A DNA stretch of 64,000 bases, from assembly GCA_039978075.1 (NCBI GenBank), contig JBDWCA010000011.1:186001-250000 (forward strand), read 5' to 3'. This DNA is from Anderseniella sp039978075. Its GTDB lineage: Bacteria; Pseudomonadota; Alphaproteobacteria; Rhizobiales; Aestuariivirgaceae. The notes beneath the pieces were generated by a model. The model did no database searches, was not told where the DNA came from, and saw only the letters and a list, made by a program, of their open reading frames with translations. Position 1 is the stretch's first letter. Each line of letters begins with the position of its first letter. Both the position numbers and the translations under genes were made by a program. Positions 7,970 to 15,131 of this stretch are shown piece after piece.

Positions 7970-10015
7970 CTAGCTGCGGCGCCTCCGGCGCCGTTCACGG
8001 CCTTCGCCGCCATCAGCACCAACCGGCGTGATTTCCTTGATCTGCGGCAGGTTCACAACCGATGCCAGATTGGGAAACGGGGCGGTTTTGTGCGGCATCG
8101 CCATGGCTTCGATAAAGTGTTGCTGGAACATAGGCTCCACGGCTGTTTCGATTTTCTCGATGCGCCTGACCACTTCCTCGATTTCGTCGCGGCCCTCGGT
8201 GTTCAGCAGGGCAATACGCGCGCCGGTGCCTGCAGCGTTGCCGGCAGAATGCACATGGGCAAGGTCGCAATCGGGGATCAGGCCCAAAATCATGGCGTAC
8301 TTGACGTCTATGTGGCTGCCAAAGGCACCGGCCAGACGGATAGTGTCGACCTTTTCCAGCTCCAGCTTGTCCATCAGCAACTGAACACCGGCATAAAGAG
8401 CGGCCTTGGCAAGCTGGATAGCGCGCACATCGTTCTGGGTGATGGACACAAGCGGTTCGCCTTCGCGAATGACATAGGCGAAGGTGCGGCCGTTCTGTAT
8501 GACGCGCGGTGATTTGGCGGCCATGGCGCCGTCAAACAGTCCGTCCTGGTTTATCACGCCGCACAGATAGAGTTCTGCCACGGCTTCAATGATGGCAGAC
8601 CCGCACACCCCGGTGACGCCGGTGGAGGCAATTTCGTCTTCAAATCCCGGCTCGTCCGACCATAAATCACAACCGATGACCTTGAAGCGCGGTTCCAGTG
8701 TATCCGGATCAATGCGCAACCGCTCGATGGCACCGGGGGCAGCGCGTTGCCCGCACGATATCTGTGCGCCTTCAAATGCGGGCCCGGTGGGCGAGGAACA
8801 GGCCAGAACCCGGTCCTTGTTGCCCAGCACGATTTCGGCATTGGTGCCGACGTCGACGACCAGCATCATCCGTTCCGACAGATGCGGACTTTCCGACAGC
8901 ACAACACCGGCGGTATCCGCACCAACATGGCCTGCAATGCACGGCAGCACATACACATAAGCGCCATTGTTGAGTTCAAGATCGAATTCGCGCGCCGGGC
9001 GGGTGACCGGAAGGCCGGTGGCCAGCGCAAATGGTGCACCGCCCAGTTCGGTCGGATCAATCCCCAGCATGAGATGGTGCATGACAGGATTGCCGACCAG
9101 CACAACCTCCAGAATGTCGGACAGATCGACGTCGGCTTCACCTGCGACCTGGCGTGCCAGTTCGTTCAGGGCCTCACGCACAACAACGGTCATTTCCTTG
9201 TCGCCGCCGGGGTTCATCATCACGTAGGAAACCCGGCTCATCAGGTCTTCGCCGAAGCGGATCTGCGGATTCATCAGACCGGCAGATGATTTGATTTCGC
9301 CAGTGGACAGGTCGCACAGATGGGCTGCGATCGTTGTGGAACCCACATCAACTGCCATGCCGTAGGCACGGTCATGAAAGCCTGGCCAGATAGCTGTAAT
9401 GCGGGCTATTCTGCTCGCCATACGGCTGTGAACCGCAAGGGTGATACGCCATTCGCCTTTGCGAAGTTCGGTCTGCAGCGCCTGCATGATGGCCAGGTCG
9501 CATGTCACATTATCTATACCCCACTGTGACCGCAGTGCATTGTAGACCCGTTCCAGGTCCGAAGAAGGATGATGCATGTCCGGTTCATCGACGACGATGT
9601 AATAAAGCTTGGTGACCGGATCCAGCTTGATGTCGCGCACTTCGGCGCGCTTGCGTACGACCTGCTTGTGAACCTGGCTTTCAGGCGGAACATCCACCAC
9701 GCAGTCACCCTGCATCAGGGTCTGGCACGACAATCTGCGGTCGGCTTTCAGTCCGCGTTTTTCGTTGTAGCGGATTTCCACACTGGTGACCGGGCCCAGG
9801 TGTTCAGGTTTCGAAGTTATGCCATGTTTGGCAAAGTCGCCGATGGCGGGGGTAATCTGACAGCGCCCGCATATGGCGCGGCCACCACAAACGCTGTCAA
9901 TATCTACGCCAAGTGCACGGGCAGCCTGAAGAACCGGCGTACCTATCGGGAAACGCCCTCGCTTGCCTGAAGGAGTGAACACGATAAGTGCGTCGCTGCG
10001 TCCGCCGTCTGCCAT
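7970..10015 (-). CDS. Reductive activator of corrinoid proteins (RACE, RamA-like)
   Basis: This 681-residue protein restores inactive Co(II) corrinoid to Co(I) at the cost of ATP, which corrinoid methyl transfer requires. The N-terminus is a plant-type [2Fe-2S] ferredoxin domain with Cys43, Cys49, Cys52 and Cys97 (CGGRAICGRC then LSC). A linker follows, and from about residue 210 an ASKHA/DUF4445 ATPase-like region with AVDVGSTTIAAHLCDL and later VVDVGTNAEIVLGN. The family is well known from MtgB/MttB and Mtv systems. The last 15 residues, GGEGRERRRRRRS, form an arginine-rich tail echoed in its partners. It lies 33 bases downstream of the methyltransferase-2 gene in one operon. Confidence 0.92.
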   Translation of the reverse strand: MADGGRSDALIVFTPSGKRGRFPIGTPVLQAARALGVDIDSVCGGRAICGRCQITPAIGDFAKHGITSKPEHLGPVTSVEIRYNEKRGLKADRRLSCQTLMQGDCVVDVPPESQVHKQVVRKRAEVRDIKLDPVTKLYYIVVDEPDMHHPSSDLERVYNALRSQWGIDNVTCDLAIMQALQTELRKGEWRITLAVHSRMASRIARITAIWPGFHDRAYGMAVDVGSTTIAAHLCDLSTGEIKSSAGLMNPQIRFGEDLMSRVSYVMMNPGGDKEMTVVVREALNELARQVAGEADVDLSDILEVVLVGNPVMHHLMLGIDPTELGGAPFALATGLPVTRPAREFDLELNNGAYVYVLPCIAGHVGADTAGVVLSESPHLSERMMLVVDVGTNAEIVLGNKDRVLACSSPTGPAFEGAQISCGQRAAPGAIERLRIDPDTLEPRFKVIGCDLWSDEPGFEDEIASTGVTGVCGSAIIEAVAELYLCGVINQDGLFDGAMAAKSPRVIQNGRTFAYVIREGEPLVSITQNDVRAIQLAKAALYAGVQLLMDKLELEKVDTIRLAGAFGSHIDVKYAMILGLIPDCDLAHVHSAGNAAGTGARIALLNTEGRDEIEEVVRRIEKIETAVEPMFQQHFIEAMAMPHKTAPFPNLASVVNLPQIKEITPVGADGGEGRERRRRRRS

Positions 10016-10048
10016 ACTTCTCCCCGTTCCGGTGTTCTGATCTAAACC

Positions 10049-11110
10049 TTAACCTCTGCGCCGCCGGCGTCCCTCGCGATCACCACGTGCACCTTGCGGT
10101 GCATTTGCACTGGCAGGTGGCTTGTTGAACCTGATCCAGTTGCCGCCCGACGCATCATTGTCCATCAGGAAGTCAGCAGCCTTGATGGCCTCGATCTCTT
10201 TGGACGGCGTTGCCTTGGTCGACCCCAGCCCGATCAGCGATACCAAAGCGTCCATATCAATGCCTTCTGGTATCACGATTCCCATCGCGGTGAGTTCGCC
10301 AATACGATCCTCGATTTTCTTCGGCGTTGCAGCTGCCTGCACCGGGTTCATGATGGCCGATGTCATGCCGGCCGCCGCAGCCATCGGCAGGAAGGCATTG
10401 TTGATACCGTGCCGGTTAGGCAGGCCGAATGAAATATTGGACGCGCCGCAAGTGGTGTTGACTCCAAGCTCTTCACGCAAACGGCGCACCAGCGCAAACA
10501 CCTGAAGCCCTGCCGTGCCCATGGCGCCGACCGGCATGACAAGCGGGTCGACCACGATATCATGTGCCGGAATGCCGAAATCGGCGGCCCGCTCGACAAT
10601 TTTCTTCGCTACCGCAAAGCGAACATCCGGGTCTTCCGAAATGCCGGTGTCGTCATTGGAAATGGCCACCACCGGCACGTCAAATTTCTTGACCAGCGGC
10701 AGGATGGCTTCCAGGCGCTCTTCTTCGCCAGTGACAGAATTCAGCAGCGGTCGGCCCTGGCAAGTTTCAAGACCAGCGGTCAATGCCGCCGGAACACTGG
10801 AATCAATACACAAAGGAACATCGACAAGCCCTTGAACAAGCTCAATCATTTTCCGCATCAACGGCGGCTCGGTCTCGTTCGGGTTCGGGTTTGAGTTGTA
10901 GACCACGCCGGCATTGACATCGAGGACCGTGGCACCACAGGCAACCTGGGCAAGGGCGTCTTTTTCAACGGTCGAGAAATCTCCCGCCTGCAGTTCTGCT
11001 GCCAGCTTTTTTCGTCCTGTCGGGTTGATGCGTTCACCGATCACGCAAAACGGCTGATCAAAGCCAATAATGACTTCCTTGGTGGCGGAGGCGATGAGTG
11101 TGCGGGTCAT
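10049..11110 (-). CDS. Methyltetrahydrofolate:corrinoid methyltransferase
   Basis: This is a 353-residue pterin-binding TIM-barrel protein (AcsE/MtgA-like). It moves the methyl group between the corrinoid protein and tetrahydrofolate. The visible core motifs are IGERINPTGR (24-33), DVNAG (64-68), IDSS (102-105), DPLVMPVG (188-195) and GASNISFGLPNR (222-233), the last holding the Asn that contacts the pterin. The last ~18 residues, APQGARGDREGRRRRRG, form an Arg-rich tail like that of the next gene. It sits between the 'virulence factor' gene and the RACE gene, all in one direction. In aerobes the expected flow is from corrinoid to folate, feeding MetF. The homology call is firm. Confidence 0.9.
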   Translation of the reverse strand: MTRTLIASATKEVIIGFDQPFCVIGERINPTGRKKLAAELQAGDFSTVEKDALAQVACGATVLDVNAGVVYNSNPNPNETEPPLMRKMIELVQGLVDVPLCIDSSVPAALTAGLETCQGRPLLNSVTGEEERLEAILPLVKKFDVPVVAISNDDTGISEDPDVRFAVAKKIVERAADFGIPAHDIVVDPLVMPVGAMGTAGLQVFALVRRLREELGVNTTCGASNISFGLPNRHGINNAFLPMAAAAGMTSAIMNPVQAAATPKKIEDRIGELTAMGIVIPEGIDMDALVSLIGLGSTKATPSKEIEAIKAADFLMDNDASGGNWIRFNKPPASANAPQGARGDREGRRRRRG

Positions 11111-11178
11111 TTGCGAAGCGTCCTTTTAGAGCGCGGAACACGATGGAATACAGTTGTTGATGGTCGGTCAATTCCGTG

Positions 11179-11478
11179 TCAGGCGGTGCCGCCCGACGCA
11201 ATCAGCGCCTTGATGCGGTCCTGATCATAGTCAGTTTCAAGTTGTTCGGCGGTTTGGGTGACCGCGGCCAAGAGGTCGTCGCCACAATCAACCGGATCAC
11301 CGCGGCGCCACTCGTCGAGATAATCGTCGGAGTCTGCAGCCTTGGAGCGCATGGCGGCCATGTCGATAGCCTCCTGGAACCGGTCAGACAGCATTTTCTT
11401 TTCCGCCTTGTTGCGACCTGCTTTCGCGGTCACCTGCGAGGGGATGTCACGCCAGTAAGTGATGAAGATTTTGGCCAT
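11179..11478 (-). CDS. 'Virulence factor' family small protein (PF13769-type)
   Basis: This is a protein of 99 residues starting MAKIFITYWRDIPSQVTAK. That start is typical of a small alphaproteobacterial family carrying the uninformative name 'virulence factor', seen beside MttB and folate methyltransferase genes. The rest is acidic-basic helical sequence with a DSDDYLDEWRRGDP segment and no signal peptide. No function is established. Its constant presence between metF and the folate:corrinoid methyltransferase suggests an accessory or assembly role in corrinoid methyl transfer. That is an inference from context. Confidence 0.78.
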   Translation of the reverse strand: MAKIFITYWRDIPSQVTAKAGRNKAEKKMLSDRFQEAIDMAAMRSKAADSDDYLDEWRRGDPVDCGDDLLAAVTQTAEQLETDYDQDRIKALIASGGTA

Positions 11479-11593
11479 GGAAGAAGTCTGCTTTTCAGGT
11501 CAGGGCTTTGTTATGGTTCAGGTATAGGCGCGGGCGCATCACAACACTGCAGGTTTTGCGACCAGCACGCGTGCAAAACCGACTGCAACAGGC

Positions 11594-12502
11594 TCACATT
11601 GCAGCGGCGATCCGGGCGGTTTGCGCAATGCCCGCCAACTTGCAGGTCTGGTCAACAAGGTCCGGGCGGTTCATGGAATAGATATGGACATGATCCACAC
11701 CCTGCGCACCCAGTTGCATGATCTGCTGGGCGGCCAGTTCACATGCGCGCGCCTTGTGCGCGCTGGAGTGGGGCGCCAGGCCATCAAAAGCGGCATGCAG
11801 ATGGTCTGGAATGCGCGCTTGGCACTTGCCGGCGAAACTCGCCACCTTGGCGAAATCGTGGATCAGCAGGATGCCCGGAACGATCGGCTGGTAAATACCT
11901 GCTGCGCGAACCTGCTCCATGAAATGGAAATAGTCCCGATTGTCGAAAAAGAACTGGGAAATGGCGGCCTTGGCGCCGGTTGCCAGCTTGGTTTTCAGGT
12001 TTGCGATGCAGGCGTGGCCGGACCCGGAGGCTGGATGCACTTCCGGGTAAGCAGCAACATAGGTATCAAGGCCTCCGCGCGCTATCACCGCGCTGGCCAG
12101 TTCGGCACCGTTTTCATAGCCTTCGGGATGCGGCTGATAAGGCCCGGTTATGCCCGGCATGTCACCGCGCAGCGCCAGTATCCCTTTCACGCCCTGCGCA
12201 GCGTATCTCTCAATGACGGCGTCAGTTTGTGCCTTCGACTGGCCAGCGCATGTCAGATGCCCGACCACGTCAAGGCCATCCACGCCCAGAAGCTGGCCAA
12301 CAGTGCCGAACGATGCCTGATGGCTGGTCCCGCCCGCACCATAGGTGACGGACGTAAACAGCGGATCGTACTTGCGCATGACGCGGGCAAGTTCCGCCAT
12401 GCCGTCGCTTTGCATTGTTGAGCGGGCCGGAAACACTTCAAATGACACACGAGGGCTGCCGCCGGGTGCAAAATTGCCAGATACAGGGGAAATAATGGAC
12501 AT
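11594..12502 (-). CDS. metF: Methylenetetrahydrofolate reductase
   Basis: This 302-residue MetF-family flavoprotein interconverts 5,10-methylene- and 5-methyl-tetrahydrofolate. The conserved N-terminal SFEVFPA (about 20-26), the TYGAGGTS strand (about 54-61) and HLTCAGQSKA (about 82-91) are visible, as is the LRGDMPG loop that contacts the folate. In this operon it is more likely to oxidise methyl-THF made by the folate:corrinoid methyltransferase than to feed methionine synthesis, but both are possible. GGAGA lies 6 bases before ATG 12502, and a perfect palindrome sits just upstream. It is the first gene of the operon metF, virulence factor, methyltransferase 2, RACE. Confidence 0.92.
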   Translation of the reverse strand: MSIISPVSGNFAPGGSPRVSFEVFPARSTMQSDGMAELARVMRKYDPLFTSVTYGAGGTSHQASFGTVGQLLGVDGLDVVGHLTCAGQSKAQTDAVIERYAAQGVKGILALRGDMPGITGPYQPHPEGYENGAELASAVIARGGLDTYVAAYPEVHPASGSGHACIANLKTKLATGAKAAISQFFFDNRDYFHFMEQVRAAGIYQPIVPGILLIHDFAKVASFAGKCQARIPDHLHAAFDGLAPHSSAHKARACELAAQQIMQLGAQGVDHVHIYSMNRPDLVDQTCKLAGIAQTARIAAAM

Positions 12503-12513
12503 CCGCTTTCTCC

Positions 12514-12533
12514 ATATAAAGATATCTTTATAT
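12514..12533. promoter_or_regulatory. Perfect 20-bp palindrome upstream of metF
   Basis: ATATAAAGAT at 12514-12523 is followed at once by its exact reverse complement ATCTTTATAT. The site lies 11 bases upstream of the metF start. AT-rich palindromes of this type are operators of ArsR-family regulators of methionine/SAM-cycle genes (SahR type). The symmetry is seen directly; the regulator assignment is from memory of that group and no such regulator is encoded here. Confidence 0.7.
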
Positions 12534-12661
12534 ATTGAATTTAAACGAGCGGGTCAACTGTATTCTGATTGCAATCATCATGGTTCCCGGTCGGGTGAAC
12601 CAGGAACCTGATCGTTTTCAAGGGGGCAGCGTTCTGTTGGCGGGTTGGAACTCCGAACTGC

Positions 12662-13072
12662 TTAGCGCATCACAAGAACCGGGCACTGGGCATGGCGCAC
12701 CACGCGACCAGCTGTCGAGCCAAGGAAATAATCGGCTACGCCGGGCTTGTGGGACCCGATGATGACCAGGTCCACGCCATGTTCTGTCGCGGCTTCCAGA
12801 ATTGCGGTACCGGCCGAACCGTGCCGGAGGTCCGCGGCGCCCGTGACGCCGTTGTCTTTCGCCAGTTTTTCCAGTTCAGCCTTGGCCCACTTGTGCGTTT
12901 TGTCCAGCAGGTCGCCCGAGATTTCAACCGCTGCATAGGTAGGTATGTCGTGAACAACATGGGTGAGGACGATCTCGGCGGATTCGCCACCGATTTCTTT
13001 CGCCAGATTGATCATTTGTGCCCCAAGCTCGTTATGCGAGAGGTCAACCGGTACAAGTATTTTCTTGAACAT
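12662..13072 (-). CDS. Universal stress protein (UspA family)
   Basis: This is a 136-residue UspA-type protein with the Rossmann-like USP fold. It starts FKKILVPVDLSHNE and has IVLTHVVHDIP in the second strand. The C-terminal LVIIGSHKPGVADYFLGSTAGRVVRHAQCPVLV gives a modified nucleotide-binding loop. In place of the usual G-x2-G spacing it reads GSHKPG, so ATP binding is likely but not certain. Start 13072 is preferred over an in-frame ATG at 13099 because AGGAAGG lies about 10 bases upstream and the conserved fold begins there. An FNR-like box is located 77 bases upstream. The gene is divergent from MttB 3. Confidence 0.88.
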   Translation of the reverse strand: MFKKILVPVDLSHNELGAQMINLAKEIGGESAEIVLTHVVHDIPTYAAVEISGDLLDKTHKWAKAELEKLAKDNGVTGAADLRHGSAGTAILEAATEHGVDLVIIGSHKPGVADYFLGSTAGRVVRHAQCPVLVMR

Positions 13073-13148
13073 TACAAATGCCCTTCCTGTTATGGCCAAA
13101 ATGGCGAATTCACAACTCTAGGGATGCCATGATTGCCGGACAAGGGGA

Positions 13149-13162
13149 TTGATCCAGATCAT
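13149..13162. promoter_or_regulatory. FNR/FixK-type box
   Basis: TTGATCCAGATCAT matches the alphaproteobacterial Fnr/FixK consensus TTGAT-N4-ATCAA at 9 of 10 fixed positions, with a final A to T change. It lies about 77 bases upstream of the usp start, and usp genes in this class are often under Fnr control. It could also act on MttB 3, whose start is 117 bases away on the other side. The match is seen; the function is inferred. Confidence 0.6.
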
Positions 13163-13281
13163 TCGACACTTGGTTGGTGGTGGTCGCTAATTGACCATTT
13201 CTGGACGCATCACCGGATGAAGCCTGCTGGTAATGGGCTTAACAACATGGTTAGCTTTACTCAACAGGTGGAAAATCCGTG

Positions 13282-14853
13282 ATGTCGACAGAAACTGAAG
13301 CACCGTCCGATGCCTCTCCTGCACGCCGAAGCCGCAGGAGCGGTGGTGGTGCTGAAGGCCGCCGCGCGGCGCGACTTGGCGGCGGCATTCAGGCATTCAG
13401 CTACATCAAGCGCCAGATTCCACTTTACGAAGTCCTCGGCGAGGAAGGCCTTTCCCTGATCGAGGCCAATTGTGAAACGGTGTTGCAGGAAATCGGCATC
13501 GATTTTCGTGATGATGCCGAAGCACTTGAGATGTGGAAGGCGGCGGGAGCCGATGTTCAGGGCGAGCGGGTCCGGTTTCCGAAAGGTCTGGTGCGCTCAC
13601 TGACCAAGACGGCACCGTCGCAGTTTACCCAGCATGCCCGCAATCCGGCTCGCAATGTGGAGATTGGCGGCAACAACACCGTATTTGCGCCGGTGTACGG
13701 CCCGCCGTTCGTGCATGACCTGAACGGTGGCCGCCGCTACGCGACCATTGAGGATTTCCGGAATTTTGTGAAACTTGCCTACACGGCCCCGGCCATGCAC
13801 CATTCCGGTGGCACGGTGTGTGAGCCGGTGGACATTCCCGTCGCCAAGCGTCATCTCGACATGGTGTACAGTCACATTCGCTATTCCGACAAACCGTTCA
13901 TGGGCTCGGTAACCGCGCCGGAACGTGCTGAAGACAGCGTTGCCATGGCCAAGATGGTTTTCGGTGAAGATTTCGTCGACAACAATTGTGTGCTTATAAA
14001 CCTGATCAATGCCAATTCACCGATGGTGTTTGACGATACCATGGTCGGGGCGTTGAAAGTATATGCGCGCGCCGGGCAGGCTTGTGTCGTGTCGCCGTTC
14101 ATTCTGGCAGGCGCAATGTCGCCGGTTACGGTAATCGGCACCCTGACGCAGGTTCTTGCCGAGGCCTCTGTGGGAATAGCGTTTTCGCAACTGTGCCGTC
14201 CCGGTGCGCCGGTTGTTTTCGGGACGTTTGCCTCATCAATGTCCATGCAGTCGGGTGCCCCGACGTTCGGAACACCGGAGCCCGCACATGTGCTGTTCGG
14301 TGCTGCTCAGCTGGCACGCAGGATGGGGGTGCCGTTCCGGTCCGGCGGTTCATTGTGTGCATCGAAACTGCCAGACGCCCAGGCTGCTCATGAAAGCTCC
14401 AACACTGTATTCCCCGGCGTACTGGCCGGTGTCAATTTCATGCTTCACGCGGCCGGGTGGATGGAAGGTGGGCTGGTTTCCAGCTACGAGAAATTCATCA
14501 TCGATTGTGATCAGTTGTCGATGATGCAGCGCTTTGCCGGCGGTATCGATCTGAGCGAGAACGGTCAGGCCATGGACGCCATTGCAGAGGTCGGGCCGGG
14601 CAGCCATTATCTTGGTTGTGCCCATACCCAGCGCAATTTTGAAGATGCATTCTGGCGGTCCGGTGTTGCCGATAACAACTCGTTCGAACAATGGCTGGCC
14701 GATGGTTCGATGGATGCTGCCCAGCGGGCGAATGCGATCTGGACAAACCAGCTTAACACCTATGTCGCACCTGAGATTGATCCCGCAATTGACGAACAAC
14801 TCGTCGCTTTCATGGAACAGCGCAAGGCAGTCCTGCCTGACAGTGTTTCGTAG
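13282..14853 (+). CDS. MttB-family corrinoid methyltransferase 3 (non-pyrrolysine)
   Basis: This is the third MttB-superfamily methyltransferase, 523 residues. The core sequence runs close to copy 2: FILAGAMSPVTVIGTLTQ, CRPGAPVVFGTFASSMSMQSG, and IAEVGPGSHYLGCAHTQ near the C-terminus. No amber codon interrupts the frame. The N-terminal ~45 residues are Arg/Gly-rich (RRSRRSGGGAEGRRAARLGGG region) and precede the folded domain that begins around IKRQIPLYEVLG. AGGTGG lies about 11 bases before ATG 13282; a GTG three bases earlier is an alternative. It is followed by a 278-base gap and then an ABC-type solute-binding protein. The substrate is unknown. Confidence 0.88.
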   Translation: MSTETEAPSDASPARRSRRSGGGAEGRRAARLGGGIQAFSYIKRQIPLYEVLGEEGLSLIEANCETVLQEIGIDFRDDAEALEMWKAAGADVQGERVRFPKGLVRSLTKTAPSQFTQHARNPARNVEIGGNNTVFAPVYGPPFVHDLNGGRRYATIEDFRNFVKLAYTAPAMHHSGGTVCEPVDIPVAKRHLDMVYSHIRYSDKPFMGSVTAPERAEDSVAMAKMVFGEDFVDNNCVLINLINANSPMVFDDTMVGALKVYARAGQACVVSPFILAGAMSPVTVIGTLTQVLAEASVGIAFSQLCRPGAPVVFGTFASSMSMQSGAPTFGTPEPAHVLFGAAQLARRMGVPFRSGGSLCASKLPDAQAAHESSNTVFPGVLAGVNFMLHAAGWMEGGLVSSYEKFIIDCDQLSMMQRFAGGIDLSENGQAMDAIAEVGPGSHYLGCAHTQRNFEDAFWRSGVADNNSFEQWLADGSMDAAQRANAIWTNQLNTYVAPEIDPAIDEQLVAFMEQRKAVLPDSVS

Positions 14854-14931
14854 CCGTCATAACCTGAGAACTCTAGTTCAGTCCCGCACGAGACATGTAA
14901 AGCGCCGATTGTGTCTTTATTCGACATGCAA

Positions 14932-14956
14932 GTGTCGCTTACGAGTGGTGCGACAC
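14932..14956. promoter_or_regulatory. GTGTCGC/GCGACAC inverted repeat downstream of MttB 3
   Basis: GTGTCGC at 14932-14938 faces GCGACAC at 14950-14956. Related GACA/TGTC pieces lie just upstream, including CGACATGCAAGTGTCG at 14922-14937. The gap 14854-15131 otherwise holds only a strong ribosome site (GGGAGGAG) before 15132. It could be an operator for the binding-protein gene or a processed 3' end of mttB; I cannot tell which. Confidence 0.35.
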
Positions 14957-15131
14957 GTTGTACCGACCTGCCATGATTTGTGATGGAAGCATCTGCCACT
15001 GGATGGCAGGCAATTCCGGTTTACGGTCTTGCGTCTGGAGGTCCGGATGATAGGCTGTGGTCTAGCGCGATGACATGCCATTGTGACGGCGTTCATTTGT
15101 GTAGTGTAACCTCGGGAGGAGTAGCCTTAAT

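Noticed and set aside
152..14853. Pyrrolysine-type MttB (in-frame amber) in any of the three copies
   Set aside because: Each frame is open from start to stop with no TAG inside, and no pylTSBCD genes are present, so the pyrrolysine type is excluded.
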